Below are positions 12,120 through 23,000 of a stretch of 64,000 nt of DNA, piece by piece. The DNA lies in assembly GCA_037576195.1 (NCBI GenBank), contig CM075101.1, positions 8,804,001 to 8,868,000 of the forward strand, read 5' to 3'. This stretch comes from Phytoseiulus persimilis. Its lineage: Eukaryota; Arthropoda; Arachnida; Mesostigmata; Phytoseiidae. Below the pieces are notes generated by a model, which did not search any database, was not told the origin of the DNA, and saw only the letters and a list, made by a program, of their open reading frames with translations. The number at the start of each line of letters is the position of its first letter. The first letter of the stretch is position 1. Position numbers and translations under genes: made by a program.

Positions 12120-15100
12120 GTGGGCGGAGCTTTATTCGAGCTCGATCCCTTCGGATCTGATATCGAGGTTCACATTGCCCCTGCTGCGCTTAACAATCTT
12201 GATTCCTCGGTATGGTTAATCGACTCTGGGGCAGTCCACAATATTTGCAATGATCTGGATCTTTTCCGGAATTATCTCGCATACTCTTATCCCCGTACTG
12301 TGAAAGTCGGTGGTCACCAACAACTTCAAGCGCTTGGTGAAAGCGAGATCTTGCTTGTTGTGGACGGCTCCAATGAGGAAAGTCTTTTACATCTCCATGA
12401 GGTTCTCTGTGTACCCGAAATGAGGCGAAACCTCGTGTCGATGGCCTGTCTGATGAATGACAATCGGTCAATTACTGCCACTAGGACCACCCTTCGCTTG
12501 AACCGAGACTTAGCTACTTTCAGGGTTCGAGTGAACGACGGCCTTTTCGCCCTCCGAGCTACAGCTGTGACGGTTCCCATATCTGCCGAATGCTTGCTTT
12601 CTTCGTCACAATCAGTCACTCTGCAGAGTGCTCATGAAATACTTGGACACGTTGATAAACGCCAAGTTCAGCAATTTTCAGCTCGAGAGGGGATTGCCTT
12701 CAAAAGGGACCAGATCACCTGCACTGCCTGTATTGAAGGAAAACTGAATCGGGCGACGTATCGCTCGAAACCCGATTCAGCTGCACCGCGGTCCCTGGGA
12801 TACATTTCCACCGATCTCATGAGCCCGCCCGCTCGACAGAATATATCCTCCCCACACGACGGGTATAGGAACTTTGCCCGCAGTGTTTACTACATGAACG
12901 CATTTTCTGAGAGAGCGGTCTCCGCCAGCTTGGCGGTCTGCTACTGGCACGATGAGAGCTGTTGCTGGGAGGTCCTATGTCAACTCCTGGTCTCGAAGGA
13001 GAACGTTACTCTATGAATATGAAAGATACCATGTCTCGTTTCAATCGAATCTTCTCGCTCAAAACCAAAGATCAAGCTCCCGCTCTCATCTAGCAATTCC
13101 TCACTTGGTTTCACACTCAGACCGGCACTCAAGTCAAGCAACTCTTCTGTGACCACGGCCTAGAATTCAATTATGCTCAAGTAGAAGCTTCCCTAGCTTC
13201 AATCGGCGCAGAGCTCGTCATGAGCCATGTTGCCTGTTCTCCTCAGAACGGCCGCGCTGGACGTGAAAATCAAACTATCACCAAACTCGCTAGAACCATG
13301 CTCCTTGATTCAAAACTTCCAAAATTCTTGTGGCCAGAGGCTTGCATATGTGCCGTTTTTGTTCTCAATATCGTAGACGTTTGTCCCCAGACAAACAAGT
13401 CTCCGTACTGAACCATCTACAAAGTGAAACCAAAAATCTCTCATCTACGCCCTTTCGGCTCCCCCTGCTTCATCCATAACGAAGGAGAAACTGACAAATG
13501 GACACACCGCGGCATCCCCGCGTTTCTGATCGGTTACACCGACCGTGTTGACGGCTTTCGTGTGTATCTCCCAGGTTCTCCTCCCTCAATTGGGGAAACC
13601 AAAGACGCCAGGTTCTTGGGGAAGGCACCAAAGAGTGCAGCGCATGTCCCCGGTTTGGGAACCGCCGATGAAGCCACTGATTTTATGGACGCGAATGATT
13701 ACTCCGATTGCGATAGCATCGTTGAGGACCGGCATCCTGATGAGGAGCCCTTTCCGCCTAATGCATTTGACTCGGCTGACGAAAATGATTCTGCAGCTAC
13801 GCGCTCGATCACGATACCTTCGACGCCGTACGAACCTTCGCAAGCCAAAGCGCTACGGAACAGAGGTGCAGCTAGCAGCGCCCTCTTCACCTGAGCCACA
13901 GACTCTTGCACAGGCACTTGCAAGCCCAGAAGCAGAGTACTGGAAAGGAGCAATGGCTGAGGAAATGGCTGCACTTAAGGCTCATGGTGTTTGGACATTG
14001 GTCGACCCACCAAAGAACAAGAAACCCGTAACATGTCGCTGGGTCTTCCGCAAGAAAACCAATGCTGAAAACGAAATAGACCGTTACCGTGCACGTCTCG
14101 TTATTCGCTGTTATAATCGAATTCCCGGTCAAGAATTCCAGGAGCTCTTCAGCCCTGTTGCCAGGCTGGACACTGGCCGCGTTTTGCTTGCCACGAGTGC
14201 ACCAATGCGTCTAAAACTTCGTCAATTTGACGTAACTACCGCCTTCCTCTATGGCGATCTCCAGGAACAAATCTGGATGACTCAACCCCCCGGATGGTCA
14301 GATGACACCGGCCGGGTATGCCTGTTGCACAAAAGTCTATACGGGCTCGAACAAGCTCCGCGATGCTGGAATCAAGAATTGGCAGATGTTCTACGGAATC
14401 TCAACTTCACTGAAAGCCAAGCCGATCACTGCCTATTCTACTGGCACGGCTCGAATGGTGAACTCCTGATGCTAGCAGTGTACGTCGATGATGGGCTAAT
14501 CGAATCGACGCATGAACACTTGATTACAGATACACTTGCGAAACTGGGAAAATCATTCAAACTCAAGACTTCTCCTCTGAGTCTCTTCCTTGGCATTCAG
14601 ATTCATATCGATTCCGATCACAATATCTGGCTAAACCAGCACAAGTAAATCAAAAACATCCTGAAAAGGTTCAATCTTGAGGATTGTCGTCCCGTCTCAA
14701 TTCCCGCAGACTTGGGAATATACGACATTGAGCCTACAACTGAAGCTCGCGCAGAAGATCGACCTTATCGCCAACTTCTTGGCGCTCTCATGTTCTTATC
14801 TATCTGTACGCGACCCGATGTCTGTTTCTCCGTGGGTTTCCTAGCTCGCTTCTTTTAGAACTATTCAGAACAACACTGGCAGGCTGCACTCAAGGTCCTG
14901 CTTCACTTGCAGGCGACACCCAACTTGTCGATTGTTTACTCCGGAAGCTCGTCCACTCCGCTAGCTGAAACGCTTAAGCTTCATTCGGACGCCGATTTCG
15001 CTGCTTGTAAACTGACCCGACGCTCGGTAAGTGGCTCACTTGTCACACTTGCCGGCGGTCCAATTCTGTGGTCTTCCCAACAGCAACGATCAGTCCCACT

Positions 15101-15224
15101 ATGCTCCACCGAGATCGAGTTCATAGTGGTCACTGACTGCTCAAAGTCTGCTCTCTGGCTTCGAACACTCTTCCAAGAATTACGAATCACTATTCGTCCA
15201 ATGATCTTCGTGGACAACATTTGA
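12120..15224 (+). pseudogene. Copia A pol region (PR, IN, RT, RNase H)
   Basis: Parts appear in copia order. The aspartic protease has the WLIDSGAVHNIC motif near the start; the GAG-pre-integrase zinc finger follows (HEILGHVDKRQVQQF, then CTACIEGK); the integrase core has the SPQNGRAGRENQT block; the reverse transcriptase shows CRWVFRKK, FDVTTAFLYGDL and AVYVDDGL; RNase H shows the SDADFA segment and a WSSQQQRSV block. The enzymes would make and insert the DNA copy of the element inside particles. Several breaks interrupt the region, so it is a fossil. The YVDD catalytic box is still readable. Confidence 0.85.
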
Positions 15225-15427
15225 GCGATAAAGCTCATAGAGGATCCAGTTTTCCACAAGCGTAAAAGCCACATTTCCACGAGATTCTTCTTCATTCGTC
15301 AACTACACGAACGTAAACAAGTCGAATATCGATATATTCCGACGACAGAGAATCTCAGTGACGGTCTGACGAAACCACTTCACAAACCAATCTTCGAGCG
15401 TCTCCGAACACTGATCGGTTTGCGACC

Positions 15428-15925
15428 ATGGCCGCTACCACAATCTTGTTCATAGTGTTCACGCTCTACGTTCTCTCTGTCCAATCCGCGTCTCCGAACT
15501 ATTTTCGCTTCGAAGACTGCGATGACGCCTGTGTTCCATTAAACATCACCTGTACAATTAGCAAGAAGCCAACCGGTTTCCGATGCGCCTGTACACGTTC
15601 AGCATCGGCATGCTACAATGAAGCATCCGAGTCCGTGGTCTGTCTGAGGCCTCTTCTTCCTGCTGTGGGTGGCGAACAAATTTGGAGAGAATTCTGGGAT
15701 CAACACTATCCCGTTCTTCCCCCTGTCATCATTGACAACAGGTTTCTGCACTATGTTTTCGCCAGCGCAGGCGCTATACTCGCATTGGCCGTCTTTCTGG
15801 GAACCACGGTCCTTTGCATGATCTACGATAAGCGTATAAACTATCATTCATTTGCGAATCCATCGCCAAACCCAGCAGTTGATGGCCCCTACATGCCAAC
15901 CACGGAGCTGGTTTCTCAACCCTAG
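15428..15925 (+). CDS. Envelope-like membrane protein ORF of copia A
   Basis: The ORF lies just downstream of RNase H, on the same strand, where envelope-like genes sit in some LTR elements. It starts with a hydrophobic signal peptide (ILFIVFTLYVLSVQSA), followed by a Cys-rich ectodomain with about eight cysteines and an NIT glycosylation site, then one transmembrane helix (FASAGAILALAVFLGTTVLC) near residues 112-132 and a short cytoplasmic tail. No fusion peptide or furin site is obvious, and 165 residues is short for an envelope. The comparable ORF in copia B (41954-42319) also begins with a signal peptide and Cys-rich segment. The function is inferred from layout only. Confidence 0.6.
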   Translation: MAATTILFIVFTLYVLSVQSASPNYFRFEDCDDACVPLNITCTISKKPTGFRCACTRSASACYNEASESVVCLRPLLPAVGGEQIWREFWDQHYPVLPPVIIDNRFLHYVFASAGAILALAVFLGTTVLCMIYDKRINYHSFANPSPNPAVDGPYMPTTELVSQP

Positions 15926-16472
15926 ATCATTCATCCGATGCACTTCATTCCTATTTTACCCATTCGGTCCTAGCATGCAACTTAGGTAGCACAAACAACT
16001 CGGAATGCCCACTTCAATTCTTCCATGGCCCTCCAAACTGCCGTGAATCTGCGACGTATCCGAAAGAGGCACCTAGCTGTGGTGTCGCGCATGTGGTGAC
16101 GCGCATTCTATCAAAAAAAAATTGCTCGCCTCGAACACGAACTAGAGGAATCAACAGCCTCCAAATACTTGTGTGATCCCATTGAGCAACTCGAAACCCG
16201 AGAATTACGAGCTGAAAACACAGCTACTCAAAACAAGAATTGAGCTGAAACGCGCTCAACCACTCGACTGGCCGGAGTCCAGTTCTACCAGTCACAGTGG
16301 TTCTATCTGAACCCCTCCAACGATGTGAAGTATGCTAGGTACCCCAAATCATAAACGATAGCTATATGCAAAATCCCAAGTTACTCAGACATATGCATGA
16401 ACGCCATATCTTAAATTAGTGAACACAACACAAATTCCTGCTTGGATTTCTTCCGTTCATTCTTGACTTGGA

Positions 16473-17467
16473 TTAAAACTCAACAAAGATATCGTAGCCC
16501 CGACATATCGGAAGCTCCACCGGACCCCCCCGTTTTGCGATAACGGTGTCCGGCTTGACGTTCCGCCCCTCCGCCAACACAACACACCGTCGTTGCTTCG
16601 GACTGTAACATGTCGGCGACGGGCCGCTCAATCGACAGGCGAAACCGTCCAGGCTAACCCTCTCAATCCCTCCTGGGCTCTCTTCTTCGCCGTCCGGCGC
16701 TTTCGGACGGCCCACGGCGATGCTCGGCCCCCACGCTACCCTGGTCGCCACCGTGCTCTCCTCTGAGACCACCACTCTCCGAGTGACCTCGGCTCTCCCT
16801 GACGGCGGCCAGCATCATGTCGCCCCGTACGGCAAGTCCTACAAAGACGACAACCTCAATTATCTCGCTATCCAGATCATGCCAAGAATCATCCAAAAAA
16901 AATTAAAAGCTCACCTGTCACCAGCCCGATCACAAAGCCAACCATCATCGCGGCCATAATGACGGCGACTCGGCAGATGCCGCACGAGCACATCTCCCAG
17001 AGGTCACTCAGACCTCCCCAGCCACTGCCGGACAGCCGACTGCTTCGCGGCTCTGGCGACAACGACCGCTGCTGCCGGTCTCCGAGAGGGATCCTCTCGC
17101 TGGCCAGTCTGGCCGCGCGATCAGTGGCCTCCTGCCTCCAGCGCTGCGGGGTCTCCTCTCTCGGCGTGCTGCTCCGAACGGAGCCGAGCTCGGCGTCGCT
17201 GGCGTCCTCTGCCGTGCTAAGGATGTCGCTCATTGTGGACGTGGACGTCGCCGCCTCGGTGAAATCCCTCTGAGCTGGCTCCGACTGGACTCGCTCCTGC
17301 TCTCCGCTGGTTCCAACGCGGACCCCGGGCAGCCGTCGGGTGCGGATGGATTGCTGAATCACCGTCTCGGTTCTTCTCACCACGGGCACTCCTCGAGTCT
17401 GAAGCCCTGAGCGGAGATGCATACTAAGCAAGCTCAAAACGAACTGTTCTCCTAGCCAATTCCGCAC
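16473..17467 (-). other. Antisense ORFs at the 3' end of copia A
   Basis: Two - strand ORFs overlap this region, opposite to the element's own genes. The upstream one (16889-17467, 192 residues) is Ser/Arg/Glu-rich with a C-terminal hydrophobic helix (VAVIMAAMMVGFVIGLVTGE), so it resembles a single-pass membrane protein. The downstream one (16473-16775) has a few cysteines. No family is recognised. Antisense ORFs in this position are known from some plant LTR elements, and copia B also carries antisense ORFs with hydrophobic segments in its 3' part, which makes chance less likely. I assign no function. Confidence 0.45.
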
Positions 17468-17982
17468 GCCTTTTATTCTATCCGCCTAGGGCGAAATCAA
17501 CCGAATTTTCCCTCATTCTCGCAACTTGGATCCACGACTCTCAGCAACCAAACTAGAAATATTGCGCGAAAACATCGAAAACCCTACGGATTTTCATCTT
17601 TATTGAAATAAATCATTACTTCCCTGTTAGAGGGGAAAATGGTACGAATCTTGAGACACATGGATCATGATTTCCAGGCCAAATCACCAAGAAAAAGGTC
17701 ATATTTCACATGACACTTCCTCAACTTTTATTTAAATGCCCCCAATTGGCTCAACCCATAGTACACTCTCCAGAGAAACTACGTCGAACTTCCTAACTGC
17801 GCATACAGTCTCGATGAAGAACGAAAGGTTGTAGCGTCTACCGACTACCGCGAATATTTGGATTCACAAACAATCCAAAGTGAAATAATCACTGTAAAGG
17901 AATCACTCGACTTTCTCGAGAAAAATTTGAGCTCGACCGATTCTCAATCTCCATAACCAGAGGAGATATTCAATGTTTACTC

Positions 17983-18823
17983 TGTTGAGCTGACGTAGCA
18001 AAAACTGCTCTTGATCAGTCTTCGTTATCCAAATAGTATATATAGAGGTGTGGAAATAAAATATTCTTTACTTCGTTCCACCACTAGTCCACGTGTGCTT
18101 AGTCTCTCACTCTGTCTGGCCAGTTACCATCTAGGATTGGGTAACTCATCAGGTTATGGGCCCAGAAAACTGACTTGAGTCTCGAGTTCGCCAACATCGC
18201 TCTCGCTTTCTCCGTGAGTGTACGCTGTGCCCGTTCCGCCACCCCATTCTGAGCTGGCGAAAACGGAACACTCATCTCGTGCCGAATGCCTCTTTCTCGC
18301 AAGTACGTCGCCATACGACCGTTCACGTACTCGGTACCGTTGTCACTTCGAATCGTTTTCAGTTTGCTACCTGAGTTGCGCTCAGCAAACATGATGAAGT
18401 TCTTGAAATGTTCGAAAACCTCACTCTTGGCCTTCATGAAGTACACAAAAGTCATCTTTGTTTTATCATCAACGAAAGTCAAGAAGTAGCGGCAACCACT
18501 AACGCTCGGCACATTCATCGGTCCGCACACATCGCTGTGCACCAGCTCTAGCTTCTCTTTCGACTGCGACTCTGAGCGATGGAATGGTGCTCTACTCTTC
18601 TTCCCTTCGGCGCAAGCACCGCACACAGGCAAAGTCTTCGGAACTTGGAACGATGCTCCTTTGACCAGACCTTGCGGCAGTCTTGATCAGTCTTCGTTAT
18701 CCAAATAGTATATATAGAGGTGTGGAAATAAAATATTCTTTACTTCGTTCCACCACTAGTCCACGTGTGCTTAGTCTCTCACTCTGTCTGGCCAGTTACC
18801 ATCTAGGATTGGGTAACTCATCA
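17983..18823 (-). mobile_element. Miniature copia derivative with LTRs and 5-bp duplication
   Basis: Two direct repeats of one LTR (17983-18151 and 18682-18823) flank only about 530 bases. The whole is bounded by TACTC on both sides (17978-17982 and 18824-18828), a typical 5-base duplication, so it inserted as a unit into the 3' part of copia A. The inside encodes on - a piece of copia integrase: the CGACAEGKKSRAPFH zinc-finger end, the FVDDKTKMTFVYF and IRSDNGTEY blocks and SPAQNGVAERAQRT. All other genes are absent. The LTR copies look nearly identical where they overlap, so insertion is recent. It could only have moved with enzymes from another copy. Confidence 0.8.
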
Positions 18824-18892
18824 TACTCACATTACGAAACCTGGGAATACTTTTTCAGCTGCGAGATCTTCGGACTCGACAGCCAGAGGGGA

Positions 18893-19003
18893 TGTTGGAG
18901 ATCAGAATCTGAAGCCTGTCGGTCTCAGATCTCGCACGCGTCTGAGAGCATGACACATTCAGATGACTCACAGTACTCCCAGGTCACGACGTCTGGGAAA
19001 TGT
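18893..19003 (+). repeat. Copia A 3' LTR, partial
   Basis: This stretch matches 5269-5379 with only a few differences, begins TGTTGGAGATC directly after a polypurine tract, and stops at 19003 where pogo transposase sequence begins. Confidence 0.8.
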
Positions 19004-19811
19004 TTCGAGACCCTTGTTGTCGCAAGCTCTTTTCGCCCCTCTCCGGCGGTCCGCTCGTACGAAAGCTTGCGCTCAGCTCGGTCATCCTTGAGGTACAAGG
19101 CTCTCTACCATGTCGATGCTCTTTCCGTGGTCCAGACTAGGCTTTGCAATGGTTATTCAGAGAGAGAAGAGCAATCTGACGGTTGTTTTGGGCGCCATCG
19201 CAGCTGGAGGAAAGTTATTGCCGATGTTGATCTTCGAGAAGAAACGTATGCGGAAAGAGGAGTTCCCTCCAGGTGTTGTAAGCAAAGTCAATGAAAAGGG
19301 GTGAATGAACGAAACGCTCATGGTTGAGTGACTGCGTGAAATTTGGCAGGAAGGGCTTTTCCACGAGGTCGACCCAGCCCAGTCCCTACTCGTGATGGAC
19401 TCGGCCCCGTGTCACCGCACAGTTCGAGTGAAACAAGAGCTGCGATTGCATTCCAAGGCAGGAATGATTCCAGGGGGACTCACGAAGTACTGCCAGCCGC
19501 TCGATGTGGGCGTCAACATAGTTTCCAAAGACAACTTGCGAATGCTGTGGGAGACTTGGATGTCGAGCGAGGAGTCGGCTTCATAGACGAAAACAGGTCG
19601 TCGTAAACGCACTAGCTGCGCCGGAATCGCGAAACTCGTCAAAGACGCTTTCGAGGCGATATCATTCGAAACTGTAGTCAATAGTTTCCGGATGGCCCTC
19701 AGGCTGGATTCCGACTCCCCATCAGATTATCACAGTAGTGTTGGAGACGAGGAGAATGCGAGCGCAGACGACGAATGCTCTGGAAGCCGAGAGGAGACCC
19801 AGGACCTGGGT
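19004..19811 (+). pseudogene. Pogo/Tigger transposase catalytic-half relic
   Basis: The + strand encodes the DDE half of a pogo-type transposase: SNLTVVLGAIAAGGKLLPM, then a segment up to LLVMDSAPCHRTV holding the second catalytic Asp, and PGGLTKYCQPLDVGVN, a hallmark of the family. Two in-frame TGA codons (about 19301 and 19330) sit where pogo proteins have conserved tryptophans, which fits single TGG to TGA changes. The DNA-binding half and both element ends are missing. It abuts the truncated copia A LTR on the left and the gypsy LTR on the right, so both borders are secondary breakpoints. Confidence 0.8.
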
Positions 19812-19981
19812 TGTTGGGTTCGGGAAGCTCCGTATCTGGCTCTGCGAGAAGATGACTGTACGGACGGGAGCTCGGTGACTAAGTAGAGATGGCCGTCGTC
19901 AACGGTCTCATTTATTGACTCTCATCTAACAACGAAGTGATGAATAAGTATGTTCGGAACGACGAGAGTCCGGTCCCAACA
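19812..19981 (-). repeat. Gypsy 3' LTR
   Basis: The 170-base segment starts TGTTGGGTTCGGG and ends GGTCCCAACA on +, so both strands start TG and end CA. The - strand contains TCAATAAATGAG, a possible polyadenylation signal. It lies just past the end of the integrase frame after a polypurine tract. No second copy was found in the window to confirm the length. Confidence 0.65.
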
Positions 19982-20000
19982 TTCCTCCCGATTCAGCCGC

Positions 20001-23000
20001 CTAACAACCTGTAGTCGAGAGGGAGCTTGCACGCCCGCGGCAACGGCCGCTTCGAGGAAGCCGGCGGCGTACTCTGGCGGTCAATGGGTACCGCAGAGGA
20101 ACGATCGGGGCCCGTCGAGGTCTCAGGAACTTCCAACACGGCGCGTCGCCACACCTGGTTCCTGTGGCGCCTGACTTCCTTTCCTGCACTTCCAGAAGCA
20201 GCATGGGTCTGCCGATGAAACCCTTCACTTCTGCCGGGACCCGACTACCGTTGGCGAGCTTGACCGAAACGGTTTCCCCCTTCTCGAAGGAGCGAATCGC
20301 GACCCCGTGCCGCCGGTCAAAATGTCGCCTGAACCCTAGTTGATAGTCTGTAAGAGCAGAGGCACGCACCGGTTCGAAGGCGTCGAACGGAGTTTTGAGT
20401 TGTCGTCCAGAGAACACCTCGTTCGGTGACTTGTTGTTGAGCGCGGAGGCCGGAGTGAAGTTGTAGGAAGAAACGACGTGATCCAGTGAGCCCGTTGCGG
20501 CATCGATAGCGTCGTTGATGGTCTTGGCCATTTTCTCCGCTTGCCCGTTGCTCTGTGGCATACCCGGGGCGCAACGCAAATGGATTATATCCTTTTCGGT
20601 GCAGAACGCGGCGAAGTCCTCTGCCGTGAATTGGGTGCCGTTGTCGCTCACCAAGGTGTCCGGCGCGCCCACTGTTCGGAATAACCGCCTGAGATAGACG
20701 ATCGAAGCCGAGCTCGTCATCGATGGCATCCATTGAGCGTCGATGAATTTTGAGAAACTGTCGACGATCACCACGTAAGGCTTGCCCTTTCGGGGTTCGC
20801 CGAAGTCGATATGAACCCTCGACCAAGGTTTCCCAGCGTTAGGCCACAGACTCAGTGGGACCTTCACCGGAGCGGATGAAGTCTCGAGACATCGGGAACA
20901 GCCTTTGACGAAACTTTCGATGTCAGAGGTCATCCCTGGCCAGAAAAAGTGAAGGCGAGCGAGTGCTTCCATGCGGCGAATACCGGGGTGAGCCTCATGG
21001 AGGGTTTGCATAACTAGCTGTTTCAACCCGGCCGGAACAACGACTCGGTCGCCGTGCAGGAGAATACCGCGGGTGACGCAGAGAGAATCGGCTAGCTGTG
21101 CGAAAGGTCGGAGGCCCGGATCCTTTTTGTCCGCGAGGAACCAACCCTCCTTGTCCCGCTGCAGAACCTTGGAAAGGATAGCGTCTTTCGCGGTATGGGC
21201 CGTGACTTGAGCACGTGAGCTGTCCGCCACCAGAGCGTTGCACACAATCTCGCAGAAATTCGCTTCACACGACAAGTCGATTGTGGCGACTACCTCTTCC
21301 AAATCAGGGTCCCGTGCTTCGGCTCTCACCTCTCGAATCAGGCGAGACAACGCGTCGGCGTGCCCGAAGAGATCAGTACGAATGTATTCCACTTCAAAGT
21401 CGAACCCTACGAGTCTGAGGGCCCACCGTTGCAGGCGCGCGGCGGTTCTCTGTGCCAGACCCTTCATGCTCAACGGGTTGAAGAGAGCCACCAGAGGCTG
21501 GTGATCTGTTTGAAGTATGAAATGGCGACCCCATATGAATCTCTTGAACCGCTCGACTGCGGTCACGAGCGCTAACGCCTCCTTCTCGATCTGTCCGTAG
21601 TTTTGTTAAGCTTTTGTGAGAGACTTGGCCATGTGAAACACCGCCTTCACGTTCCCATCCGGATAACGTTGGAGAAGCACGCCTCCGATGCCCGTCGGAC
21701 ACGCATCTGCGGCTACGATGAGTGTCTGTCGCGGATCGTAGTGTGCAAGGAGAGGTGGTCCACATAGGATTGACTTGATCTGAGAGGAGCACGCCTCCAA
21801 TTCCGGAGTCCACACGAATTTCTGATCGTTCGGGAGCAGCCTTTCCAACGGAGCCTTGAACTCATGGAGATGGTGAACGAATTTTCCAGTAATAATTTAC
21901 CAGACCGAGGAGCGAACGGACCTCTTTCTAGGACGTGGAAGTAGCAAGAGCTTGGATAGCTGCCGTTCGTTTCGGGTCCGCCTCAATACCCCGATCTGAC
22001 ACGATCAGGCCGAGGTACTTGACTCTTGGTTGCGCGAAAGTGCACTTTTCTAGTCTCAATCGGAAACCCCACTCTTGAAGTCGTTGGAACACGTCATGCA
22101 GACGTCGCTCATGAGAGGTGGGGTCTGGTGCCATGACGAGAATGTCATCTACAGGGTGGTCATCGTAAGTCGGGAACTTTCTTACCCTCTCTTCTTTTGC
22201 TCATAGCTCGGTGAAAAATGGTCGGATTCTGGAAAATCTTTTTGCGTTCGATAGCTGGAAGGACGGCGCGTCTTTTTCTCGTCGAGTTTCGTGGATCGGT
22301 AAAAAATTGAATTTTTTAAATCGGCCTAAAAATTGCAATTTTTTTTTTCAACTTCTCTCAAAAAACTGATCGACAAACTTCTAAAGTCAACCGATCGAAT
22401 TCGAAAGTGCTTAAGTCGAGGCAGGATAGGATGCTGCTCAAACGCCCGGCAACTCCAGATTTCTAGCTCAGGATCTGTGAGAAGGACGAAAGATCGTTTC
22501 AACCTCGACGTCAGGATCGACCACCTGACAAGATCGCGTACTCTTTGCATTAAGGCCCGTAGCTCCTCAGGGATGCCGAATTCGAAAATTTTTCCGATGG
22601 CAAAAAGTGCTTAGATTGGTCCTGAGCTAGAAATCTGGAGTTGCCGGGCGTTTAAGCAGCATCCTATCCTGCCTCGACTCAAGCACTTTCGGATTCGATC
22701 GGTTGACTTTAGAAGTTTGTCGATCAGTTTTTTGAGAAAAGTTGAAAAAAAAAATTGCAACTTTTAGGCCGATTTAAAAAATTCAATTTTTTACCGATTT
22801 TTACCGAGAAAAAGACGCGCCGTCCTTCCAGCTATCGAAAGCAAAACGATTTTCCAGAATCCGACCATTTTTCACCGAGTTACGAGCAAAAGAAGAGAGA
22901 GTAAGAAAGTTCCCGACTTACGATGACCACCCTGTAGAAACACGAGGGCTCCGCCTAAGCCTGCCAAAGCCTGTTCGATGGCTATCTGAAAAATTGCTGG

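Larger units (their letters stand above)
6921..12140. mobile_element. 5.2 kb insert with ~57-base inverted ends
   Basis: A segment near 6921-6977 (core GCGCGCCGGCTCAGTGAAGC) is repeated in inverse orientation at about 12084-12140. The two copies differ at several positions and sequence similarity stops beyond them. The insert separates the gag from the protease of copia A. Inside are a FLYWCH-type MULE relic (7992-9390, -), a 350-base MITE and a pogo-type element. Either the inverted repeats are the ends of the MULE-bearing transposon, or they are part of the copia duplicated by a rearrangement. I could not find a convincing target-site duplication. Confidence 0.5.
5269..19003 (+). mobile_element. 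Copia A: Ty1/copia LTR element, broken
   Basis: Two direct repeats beginning TGTTGGAGATCAG lie at 5269-5380 and 18893-19003. The second follows a purine-rich AGAGGGGA stretch, as expected for a polypurine tract before a 3' LTR, and is cut off at 19003. A TATA-like TTTATAAATAAA lies near 5593. Between the LTRs the parts come in copia order: gag, protease, integrase, reverse transcriptase, RNase H, then an envelope-like ORF and antisense ORFs. The gag and protease parts are separated by a 5.2 kb insert, and a small LTR element sits near the 3' end. The copy is clearly broken, with several interruptions in the pol part. The repeats have a few differences, so the copy is older than copia B. Confidence 0.8.
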
